Source: CAZOWW01 sp964583765
GTDB taxonomy: Bacteria; Actinomycetota; Actinomycetes; Actinomycetales; Kineosporiaceae
NCBI GenBank assembly: GCA_964583765.1
Contig: CAZOWW010000150.1
Span: 1 to 12,775, forward strand
Reading direction: 5' to 3'
DNA: 12,775 nt
Shown: in pieces, positions 1-5,809 of the stretch
Numbering within the stretch: the first letter of the stretch is position 1
How the letters are laid out: every line of letters starts with the position of its first letter
Position numbers and translations under genes: made by a program
Notes under the pieces: model-generated
What the model was told of the DNA's origin: nothing
Database searches by the model: none
What the model saw: only the letters and a program-made list of their open reading frames with translations

Positions 1-1509
1 GACTACGAGGACGTCGTGGCCGCCTTCGACCCGGTGCTGGGGCTCGAGGTGCACGTCGAGCTCAACACCCGGACGAAGATGTTCTGCGGCTGCTCGACCA
101 CCTTCGGCGGTGAGCCGAACAGCCAGGTCTGCCCGGTGTGCCTGGGTCTGCCCGGCTCGCTGCCGGTGCTCAACGCCCAGGGCCTGGAGTCGGCGATCCG
201 GATCGGACTCGCCCTGCACTGCGAGATCGCCTCGTGGTGCCGCTTCGCCCGGAAGAACTACTTCTACCCGGACATGCCGAAGAACTTCCAGACCTCGCAG
301 TACGACGAGCCGATCGCCTCGAACGGCTACCTCGACGTCGAGCTCGAGGACGGGACCAACTTCCGGGTGCCGATCGAGCGTGCCCACATGGAGGAGGACA
401 CCGGGAAGTCCCTGCACAAGGGGGGCGCCACCGGTCGCATCCACGGGGCCGAGTACTCCCTGGTCGACTACAACCGGGCCGGGATCCCGCTCATCGAGAT
501 CGTCACCAAGCCGGTCGAGGGCGCCGGGGTGCGGGCGCCGGAGGTCGCCCGGGCGTACGTGACCGCCCTGCGCGACGTGCTGCGCGGGCTCGGGGTCTCC
601 GACGTGCGCATGGATCAGGGCTCCCTGCGATGCGACGCCAACATCTCGCTGCGTCCCCGCCGGGACGAAGACCAGGCGTCGGTGCCCTTCGGCACCCGGA
701 GCGAGACCAAGAACGTGAACTCGCTGCGCAGCGTCGAGCGCGCCGTGCGCTACGAGATGACCCGGCAGGCAGCACGGCTGCAGGCGGGCCGGCGCGTGGT
801 GCAGGAGACCCGGCACTGGCACGAGGACACCGGGGTCACCACCTCCGGGCGCTCCAAGGAACAGGCCGAGGACTACCGCTACTTCCCCGAGCCGGACCTG
901 GTGCCGATCGCACCCGATCCGGCGTGGATCGAGGAGCTGCGGGCCACGCTCCCCGAGCCGCCCGCGGTGCGTCGTCGCCGCCTGCAGGCCGACTGGGGGT
1001 TGTCCGACCTGGAGATCCGCGACCTGACCAACGCCCGAGCGCTGGATCTGGTCGAGGCCACCGTGGCCGCCGGCGCCGCACCCGCGGCGGCGCGCAAGTG
1101 GTGGTCGGGCGAGCTGGCCCGGCGCGCCAATGCCGAGGGAATCGAGCTGTCCGAGCTGCCGATCACCCCGGCGCAGGTGGCCGCCCTGCAGTCCCTGGTG
1201 GACGGCGGCCGCCTCACGGACGCACTCGCCCGTCAGGCCTTGGACGGCGTGCTCGCCGGTGAGGGCGACCCGGAGCAGGTGCTGCTCGCCCGGGGGCTCG
1301 AGGTCGTCTCGGACGACGGTGCGCTGCAGGCGGCCGTGGATCGGGCGATCGTCGCCAACCCCGCGGTGGCCGAGAAGATCCGTGGTGGAAAGGTCGCCGC
1401 GGCCGGGGCGCTCATCGGCGCGGTGATGAAGGAGATGGGCGGGCAGGCCGACCCGGCCAAGGTCCGGGATCTCGTGATCGCCACCCTCGCGCCGGAAGTC
1501 GCCGGCTGA
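1..1509 (+). CDS. gatB: Asp/Glu-tRNA(Asn/Gln) amidotransferase subunit B, 5' end missing
   Basis: GatB is the subunit of GatCAB that binds misacylated Glu-tRNA(Gln) or Asp-tRNA(Asn) and activates it for amidation with ammonia supplied by GatA, in the cytoplasm. The family opening GLEVHVEL is followed by Zn-type cysteine pairs CxC (24, 26) and CxxC (39, 42), the PET112 signature VDYNRAGIPLIEI near residues 150-162, and a C-terminal YqeY-like tail containing KIRGGKVAAAGALIG. Residue numbers count from the GTG at 16. The frame is open to base 1 and reads DYEDVVAAFDPVLGLEV, and GatB proteins usually carry such a DY..V..FDPV lead-in. I therefore think the start lies upstream of the window and that GTG 16 is internal. 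The other Gat subunits are not visible. The product call is very secure. Confidence 0.97.
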   Translation, partial: DYEDVVAAFDPVLGLEVHVELNTRTKMFCGCSTTFGGEPNSQVCPVCLGLPGSLPVLNAQGLESAIRIGLALHCEIASWCRFARKNYFYPDMPKNFQTSQYDEPIASNGYLDVELEDGTNFRVPIERAHMEEDTGKSLHKGGATGRIHGAEYSLVDYNRAGIPLIEIVTKPVEGAGVRAPEVARAYVTALRDVLRGLGVSDVRMDQGSLRCDANISLRPRRDEDQASVPFGTRSETKNVNSLRSVERAVRYEMTRQAARLQAGRRVVQETRHWHEDTGVTTSGRSKEQAEDYRYFPEPDLVPIAPDPAWIEELRATLPEPPAVRRRRLQADWGLSDLEIRDLTNARALDLVEATVAAGAAPAAARKWWSGELARRANAEGIELSELPITPAQVAALQSLVDGGRLTDALARQALDGVLAGEGDPEQVLLARGLEVVSDDGALQAAVDRAIVANPAVAEKIRGGKVAAAGALIGAVMKEMGGQADPAKVRDLVIATLAPEVAG

Positions 1510-1512
1510 TCC

Positions 1513-2589
1513 ATGACGGACACGTCGTTCCCGGTGCCCTCGTCCGATCCGACGGGGGCACCGGGACCGGACGCCGCTCCCAACCTCGCCTCGCCCGCCC
1601 CCGGGTCACCCGACGTCGCCCCTCGGCCGGCTGGGGTGGACCCCGCCCGTTCCGTCCGGGTGAGCGTGCCCGACGACCGGTGGCTGGACCTGTGGGCTTC
1701 CGACGGCCTGCAGTGTCCGCTGCAGTCGGCACCCGAGATCCAGGTGTGGGACTTCGAGAGTGAGCTCCCGGACCCGGCGCCGTCCTTCGTGGTGCTGCCC
1801 TACATGGGCCCGGCGCCGCTGCGCCGTCTGGCCGAGGTTCCTGGGCTGCAGGTGGCCCAGGTGCTCTCCGCGGGCTACGACCACGTCCTGCGCTGGCTCC
1901 CGGCTGGCGTCACCCTCTGCAATGCACGCGGGGTGCACGACGCAGCCACCGCGGAACTCGCCGTCGGGCTGGTCCTCGCCTCCCTGCGGGGCATCGGGGA
2001 GGCGGTCCGGGACGCCTCCACCGCCACCTGGGCGCCGCAGGTACGGCTCTCCCTCGCCGACCGCCGGGTGCTGCTGGTCGGGGCGGGCAGTGTGGGTTCG
2101 GCGATCGCCGCCCGGCTGGCACCCTTCGAGGTGACCGTGACCCGCGTCGGTCGCACCGCGCGGGTGGACGAGCACGGACCGGTGCACGCCGTCGACGAGT
2201 TGCCCGCCCTGCTGCCCCGGCATGACGTGGTGGTGTTGGCCTGCCCGCTGACGCCCGAGACCCGTGACCTCGTGGACGCCCGGTTCCTGGCCGCGATGCC
2301 GGACGGCGCCCTGCTCGTCAACGTGGCGCGCGGCGCCGTGGTGGACACGGACGCGTTGGTCGCCGAGCTGGAGCGAGAGCGGTTGTTCGCAGCCCTGGAT
2401 GTGACCCGTCCCGAGCCGTTGCCTTGCGGTCATCCCCTGTGGCGGGCACCGCAGGTGCTGATCACCCCGCACGTGGGCGGCAACACCTCCGCCTTCCCGC
2501 CCCGCGGTCGTGCCCTGTTGCGGGACCAGCTCCAGCGGTACGCCCGGGGACTGCCCCTGCGCAACGTGGTGGCCGGTCCCGCACGCTGA
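1513..2589 (+). CDS. D-2-hydroxyacid dehydrogenase, NAD-binding
   Basis: This is a 358-residue member of the D-isomer-specific 2-hydroxyacid dehydrogenases, which reduce 2-oxoacids or oxidise D-2-hydroxyacids with NAD(P)H. The Rossmann glycines GAGSVG sit at 190-195. The catalytic set is complete: Arg273 in VNVARGAVVD, Glu301 in TRPEP and His320 in ITPHVGGNT. The exact substrate cannot be read from the sequence; family members range from glyoxylate and hydroxypyruvate to phosphoglycerate, and there is no ACT domain as in long SerA. The ATG follows the gatB stop by three bases, so the two are probably cotranscribed. The first 45 or so residues are Pro/Ala-rich and unlike the fold, and there is no well-placed ribosome site before the ATG. 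A start at GTG 1636 is therefore possible. Confidence 0.88.
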   Translation: MTDTSFPVPSSDPTGAPGPDAAPNLASPAPGSPDVAPRPAGVDPARSVRVSVPDDRWLDLWASDGLQCPLQSAPEIQVWDFESELPDPAPSFVVLPYMGPAPLRRLAEVPGLQVAQVLSAGYDHVLRWLPAGVTLCNARGVHDAATAELAVGLVLASLRGIGEAVRDASTATWAPQVRLSLADRRVLLVGAGSVGSAIAARLAPFEVTVTRVGRTARVDEHGPVHAVDELPALLPRHDVVVLACPLTPETRDLVDARFLAAMPDGALLVNVARGAVVDTDALVAELERERLFAALDVTRPEPLPCGHPLWRAPQVLITPHVGGNTSAFPPRGRALLRDQLQRYARGLPLRNVVAGPAR

Positions 2590-2611
2590 TCCATCGATCC
2601 ATCGATCCGTC
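2588..2611. repeat. 8-bp tandem repeat, three copies, between convergent genes
   Basis: GATCCATC is repeated at 2588 and 2596, with a third copy GATCCGTC at 2604 (one mismatch). It fills the 23-base gap between the stops of the convergent dehydrogenase and dehydratase genes. The overlapping ATCGAT palindromes could form only a tiny hairpin, so I do not call a terminator. Confidence 0.8.
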
Positions 2612-2612
2612 G

Positions 2613-3623
2613 TCAGAGCGGCCGCCAGTCCGTGTTCGCACCGCTGAGCACCAGGGCCGGCAGATCCCCCGGCACCTGTCGGTCCAACCAGGCGGCGACC
2701 GGAGTGGCGGCCGCGGGTTCGACCGCGATCCGGAACTCCTCCCACAGCAGGTCCCGGGCAGCCAACAACTGGTCGTCGGTGACGAGCACCGATGTCACCG
2801 ACGGCGCGGCGATCGCGAACGGGATCTGCCCGATCCGGGTGGCACCCAGCGCGGAAGCTGCGACCGAGTCGACCTCGACGTCGACCGGGGCTCCGACCTG
2901 CAGGGACGCGTGGAGGCAGGCCGATCCCTCCGGCTCCACCGCGACGACCGTGCGCCCCTGTGCGGCGAGCACGGTTCCGGCCACCAGACCGCCGCCGCCG
3001 ACCGGCACCACGACGGCGTCCACCTCGGGCAGGTCGTCCACGACCTCCAGGGGACAGGTGCCCTGGCCTGCCACCACGTCGGCGTCGTCATAGGCGGGAA
3101 CGTAGCGCCCGTGGGTATCGGCGCAGGCGCGCTGCGCGGCCTCGGCCGCCTCCGCGTAGGTCTCCCCGTGTCGGACGAGCCGCGCTCCTGCGGCACTGAT
3201 CCTGCGCGTCTTGCCCTCGGGGGCACCGCGCGGCACGAAGACGGTGGCGGGCAGCCCGAGCTGGCCGGCCGCCGTGGCCACGGCCACCCCGTGATTGCCG
3301 CCCGAGGCCGTGACCACGTGGCCGGGGCCCGGATGGGCCAGCAACGCGTTGAGCGCACCTCGGACCTTGAAGGCGCCGGTGCGCTGGAGGGACTCCAGCT
3401 TGAGGACGGCGTGACGCCCGTCCAGGGTGATCCGCAGCAGGGGGGTGCGCCGGATGTGCGGTTCGATCCGCTTGGCGGCCTCACGCACCGAGTCGATGGT
3501 GGGCAGCGGCAGCTCGTCGGACCTCGCAGCGGCAGCGGCAACCGCCGACGTGGGAGCGAGGACCGGGCCGCCGACGGACGCCGAGCGGGCGGAGGTGGTG
3601 GGGAGGTGCTCTGCCGTGGTCAC
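2613..3623 (-). CDS. PLP-dependent threonine/serine dehydratase-like enzyme
   Basis: This 336-residue fold-type II PLP enzyme is related to threonine ammonia-lyase, which turns L-threonine or L-serine into a 2-oxoacid plus ammonia. The Schiff-base lysine is Lys86 in the SLQRTGAFKVRGA motif. The substrate loop SGGNHG is at 107-112, the phosphate-binding GGGG at 209-212, and SGANTD near 327-332 holds the serine that usually contacts the pyridine nitrogen. There is no C-terminal ACT regulatory domain, so it looks like the short catabolic type, not feedback-regulated biosynthetic IlvA. Ser/Thr dehydratase, threo-hydroxyaspartate dehydratase and serine racemase cannot be told apart here. Start is GTG; the nearest purine run, GGAAG, abuts it, too close for a normal ribosome site, and no better in-frame start is seen. 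The first 40 residues are Ala/Ser-rich and probably disordered. Confidence 0.85.
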   Translation of the reverse strand: MTTAEHLPTTSARSASVGGPVLAPTSAVAAAAARSDELPLPTIDSVREAAKRIEPHIRRTPLLRITLDGRHAVLKLESLQRTGAFKVRGALNALLAHPGPGHVVTASGGNHGVAVATAAGQLGLPATVFVPRGAPEGKTRRISAAGARLVRHGETYAEAAEAAQRACADTHGRYVPAYDDADVVAGQGTCPLEVVDDLPEVDAVVVPVGGGGLVAGTVLAAQGRTVVAVEPEGSACLHASLQVGAPVDVEVDSVAASALGATRIGQIPFAIAAPSVTSVLVTDDQLLAARDLLWEEFRIAVEPAAATPVAAWLDRQVPGDLPALVLSGANTDWRPL

Positions 3624-3680
3624 CTTCCGACCCTGCTGGCCGGTCGGAGTCCGCGCAAGCCGGTTTCGTCCCGTGGGCGT

Positions 3681-3730
3681 GACGTGGCGTGGCGGGACAG
3701 GACGTGGCAGGACGTAGCGGGACGGGACAG
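3681..3730. repeat. Degenerate 10-bp tandem repeat upstream of the dehydratase
   Basis: Five consecutive decamers match a GACGTGGCAG-like consensus: GACGTGGCGT, GGCGGGACAG, GACGTGGCAG, GACGTAGCGG, GACGGGACAG. They lie in the 148-base gap between the chelatase stop and the dehydratase start, 58-107 bases upstream of the latter. The period is close to one helical turn, so the same DNA face is presented each time. No promoter or terminator is evident elsewhere in this gap. Confidence 0.65.
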
Positions 3731-3771
3731 GGCACGACCCTTGCTTCCTGTCGAGGGAGCGATCGCCGGGT

Positions 3772-4551
3772 TCAGTCGGAGGTGCGTCGTCCGGGGCGGC
3801 CGGAGGCCAGAGCGTCGAGGGCTGCGTCGTAGCGCGCCAGCGCGAGCCGTGCGAGCAGGGGGTGCGGCGCGAGCGGTCCGGTGACCCGGTCGGCGCCTGC
3901 CCGTCGCAACCGCTCGCTGAAGTGCCCCGGCGCGAGGAGATAGCCGGCCAGGGTCACCCGGTCCGCGTGGCGCCGGGCCTCGGCGAGCACGGCGGGCAGG
4001 GCCGGTCCGGAGCCGGCGAGCGCGGCCACGGCCACGGACACGCCCAGCCGTTCGGTGAGCAGGGCCGCGGCGTCCGCCACGTCGACCCGGCCACGGGTGT
4101 CGCTGGACCCGGCCGCGACGAGGACCACGGCGTCGTCCACGGAATGTCCTGCCTCCTGCAGCCGTTCCGCCAGCACCTCGGCCAGCAGGGGATCGGGTCC
4201 CAGGGGAGGTGTGGCGACCGCCGTCCCCGGATGTCTCGCGATCACTCGGGCGATGTCCCGCTCGGTGTGCGTGCCGCAGGAGAGCAGCAGCGGCACGACG
4301 ACGCAGGTCTGGCCGCGGCCGGCGAGGTCGTCGACCACCTCGGCCAGACCGGGACGCTGAACATCCACGTAGGCCGGGCGCACTCGTACTCCGGGGCGGT
4401 ACTGCGCCATCTGCAGCCGGAGTTGGGCCACCACTCGACGACCCGCGGGAGATCGCGTCCCGTGCGAGCAGGCGACCAGCGCGGGCGGCGAGGTGTCCCG
4501 CGCGTCGGGAGCTGGTTCCCGGCGCGAGCCGCCGTCTGCGGGGTCGCTCAC
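3772..4551 (-). CDS. CbiX/SirB-type sirohydrochlorin chelatase
   Basis: The 259-residue protein has two CbiX-like halves, as in long CbiX and SirB, which insert metal into sirohydrochlorin (Fe2+ for siroheme, Co2+ for early anaerobic cobalamin). In the first half, His30 in ACSHGTRSP and His95 in SCGTHTERDI match the two metal-binding histidines of the family. The second half keeps the fold pattern (VLVAAGSSD, YLLAPGHFSERL with His210) but its first histidine is replaced by Ser, as expected for a two-domain form with one active half. The GTG start lies 10 bases after the cobA stop, so the two genes are one transcript. Fe2+ and siroheme are more likely than Co2+ because no other cobalamin gene is visible; the metal cannot be read from sequence. 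The first 22 residues are a polar extension. Confidence 0.82.
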   Translation of the reverse strand: MSDPADGGSRREPAPDARDTSPPALVACSHGTRSPAGRRVVAQLRLQMAQYRPGVRVRPAYVDVQRPGLAEVVDDLAGRGQTCVVVPLLLSCGTHTERDIARVIARHPGTAVATPPLGPDPLLAEVLAERLQEAGHSVDDAVVLVAAGSSDTRGRVDVADAAALLTERLGVSVAVAALAGSGPALPAVLAEARRHADRVTLAGYLLAPGHFSERLRRAGADRVTGPLAPHPLLARLALARYDAALDALASGRPGRRTSD

Positions 4552-4561
4552 CGTGGGCCGT

Positions 4562-5470
4562 TCATGGCAGGGCTGGTCCCTCCTCGGCCCGGGCCGCCAT
4601 CCGCTCCTCGGCGAGGGCCGCGACCTCCCCGATCACGATCACGGCGGGCGCGTGGACCTCTCGGCGTTCCGCGGTGCCGACGATCTCGTCCGCACGGGCG
4701 CGCGTGACCCGGCTGAGGCCGGTCCAGCCGCTCTCCAGGATCGCCACCGGGGTGCCGGGCGCCAGACCGTGCTGCAGCAGGCCATCGACCAGTTGTGGCA
4801 AGCGCGTCACACCCATGAGCACGACCAGGGTTCCACCGAGCCGCACGAGTGCCTCGTGGTCGGGATCCTCGTGGCCGCTCACCACGGTGACCCCCCGGGC
4901 CAACCCGCGATGGGTGACCGGGATGCCGACCTCAGCCGGCACGGCGAACGCGCTGGTGACCCCGGGGACCACGGCGACGGGCACCCCGGCCTCCCGGCAT
5001 GCGGCCACCTCCTCACCACCTCGACCGAACAGGAACGGATCCCCGCCCTTGAGCCGCACGACGCGATGGCCGGCGCGCGCGTGGTCGACGAGCAACTGGT
5101 TGATGACCTCCTGCGGCACAGGATGGTTCCCGGGACACTTGCCGACGTCGATCACCTGAACGCGCGCAGGCAGGTCACGCAACAGTGCGGTCCCGGCGAG
5201 CCGGTCGGCGACCACGACGTCCGCCTCGGTCAGCAGGCGCTGTCCCGCCACGGTGATCAGGCCGGGATCACCCGGTCCCGCTCCCACGAGGACGACCTGC
5301 CCGACGCCGGCAGGGGCCGGCCACTCGAGCGAGGAGCGACGGGCGTGTGTCGTGGCCCCGGCGTCGAAGGGACCCCCGATCTCGGGGTGAGTGGCCGCGC
5401 CGGGGTGAGCGGCCGCGCCAGCACCGCATCGCCCCTCGGCGTCCGGTGAGGTGGGCCTCGGGGCCTGCAT
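4562..5470 (-). CDS. cobA: Uroporphyrinogen-III C-methyltransferase
   Basis: SUMT transfers two methyl groups from S-adenosylmethionine to C2 and C7 of uroporphyrinogen III, giving precorrin-2, the branch point to siroheme and B12. The catalytic core runs from residue 58. It shows VGAGPGDPGLIT at 62-73, VRLKGGDPFLFGRGGEE at 138-154, VVPGVTSAFAVPAEVGIPVTH at about 168-187, and VVLMGV at 216-221. The tail lacks a second enzyme, so this is stand-alone SUMT and not full CysG; at 302 residues it is longer than the usual 250-260. The extra 57 N-terminal residues are low complexity and include a duplicated GAAAHPGAATHP. I chose ATG 5470 because AGGGGAG lies 9 bases before it; the much longer open frame beyond is antisense to the next gene. 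The chelatase follows directly. Confidence 0.9.
   Translation of the reverse strand: MQAPRPTSPDAEGRCGAGAAAHPGAATHPEIGGPFDAGATTHARRSSLEWPAPAGVGQVVLVGAGPGDPGLITVAGQRLLTEADVVVADRLAGTALLRDLPARVQVIDVGKCPGNHPVPQEVINQLLVDHARAGHRVVRLKGGDPFLFGRGGEEVAACREAGVPVAVVPGVTSAFAVPAEVGIPVTHRGLARGVTVVSGHEDPDHEALVRLGGTLVVLMGVTRLPQLVDGLLQHGLAPGTPVAILESGWTGLSRVTRARADEIVGTAERREVHAPAVIVIGEVAALAEERMAARAEEGPALP
5384..5419. repeat. 18-bp tandem duplication inside the cobA 5' end
   Basis: Two adjacent copies of GGGGTGAGYGGCCGCGCC (plus strand) differ at one base (T or C). Because 18 is a multiple of 3, the frame is kept, and the minus strand encodes GAAAHPGAATHP in the non-conserved N-terminal extension of CobA. Confidence 0.9.
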
Positions 5471-5479
5471 GGAGTGGGT

Positions 5480-5487
5480 CTCCCCTC
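5480..5487 (-). promoter_or_regulatory. Ribosome binding site fixing the cobA start
   Basis: On the minus strand this reads GAGGGGAG, 9 bases before ATG 5470. It is the only good Shine-Dalgarno match near the conserved part of CobA and is why the start is placed here despite the non-conserved N-terminal extension. Confidence 0.65.
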
Positions 5488-5495
5488 GCGACGGC

Positions 5496-5540
5496 GGTCC
5501 CGGAGTGAGCAGTGGTCCCGGAGTGAGCAGTGGTCCCGGA
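5496..5540. repeat. 18-bp tandem repeat, 2.5 copies, in the cobA leader
   Basis: GGTCCCGGAGTGAGCAGT (plus strand) occurs at 5496 and 5514 without mismatch, and its first half again at 5532. It sits 26-70 bases upstream of the cobA ATG, in what would be the cobA 5' untranslated region. Confidence 0.92.
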
Positions 5541-5630
5541 ACCGACGGGGTCCCGGAGCCGGGGCAGCCCGTGTGCGGGCCTGGGGCACACGCTGGAGGA
5601 CAAGGGATCCGGACGCAAGGCGAGGTACCG

Positions 5631-5671
5631 CGGCCGGTCCGGTCCCTCGGCCGGTCCGGTCCCTCGGCCGG
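5631..5671. repeat. 17-bp tandem repeat, 2.4 copies
   Basis: CGGCCGGTCCGGTCCCT occurs at 5631 and 5648 as exact copies, then CGGCCGG at 5665. Each unit contains the self-complementary stretch CGGCCG, so several hairpins are possible. It lies midway between the divergent genes. Confidence 0.92.
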
Positions 5672-5773
5672 CGGCGTGCGGGGATCGGCCCGCGTGGCGC
5701 CGTTCAGGTGACGTCCGCGGGTGCGGTCGGCTCTCGCCTGACGATTCGGCGGTCGAGCGTGGCCGGGCGCGAC

Positions 5774-5779
5774 TAGCCT
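5774..5779 (+). promoter_or_regulatory. Possible -10 element for the GGDEF-EAL gene
   Basis: TAGCCT fits the loose actinobacterial TAnnnT -10 pattern and would start transcription about 25 bases before the GTG. A -35 is weak: GTCGAG at 5752-5757 has a 16-base spacer but poor match. This is a pattern guess only. Confidence 0.25.
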
Positions 5780-5795
5780 CACGCCGTGGCCGGCC

Positions 5796-5801
5796 AGGAG
5801 G
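5796..5801 (+). promoter_or_regulatory. Ribosome binding site deciding the GGDEF-EAL start
   Basis: AGGAGG is a perfect Shine-Dalgarno core, 8 bases before GTG 5810. It lies inside the longer reading frame that could begin at GTG 5786, so the start is best moved eight codons downstream. Confidence 0.8.
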
Positions 5802-5809
5802 ATGCCTTG

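Larger units (their letters stand above)
5471..5809. other. Divergent intergenic region, cobA / GGDEF-EAL gene
   Basis: This 339-base stretch separates the minus-strand cobA start from the plus-strand GGDEF-EAL start and must hold promoters for both, unless the latter is read from elsewhere. It contains two separate tandem repeats (5496-5540 and 5631-5671), the cobA ribosome site at its left edge and the GGDEF-EAL ribosome site at its right edge. I see no convincing conserved ORF, cobalamin riboswitch or RNA gene in it. Confidence 0.7.

Noticed and set aside
2588..2611. Terminator between the convergent dehydrogenase and dehydratase genes
   Set aside because: The palindromes are only 6 bp with a 2-base gap and no T run; a tandem repeat describes the sequence better.
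2424..3884. Plus-strand 486-codon open frame across the dehydratase
   Set aside because: It overlaps the ends of two well-supported genes, has shadow-frame composition and shows no domain.
5471..5785. Cobalamin riboswitch upstream of cobA
   Set aside because: I found no B12-box-like conserved core on the minus strand; the gap is dominated by simple tandem repeats.
5786..5809. GTG 5786 as the start of the GGDEF-EAL gene
   Set aside because: The AGGAGG at 5796-5801 would then be inside the coding sequence; GTG 5810 has ideal 8-base spacing to it.
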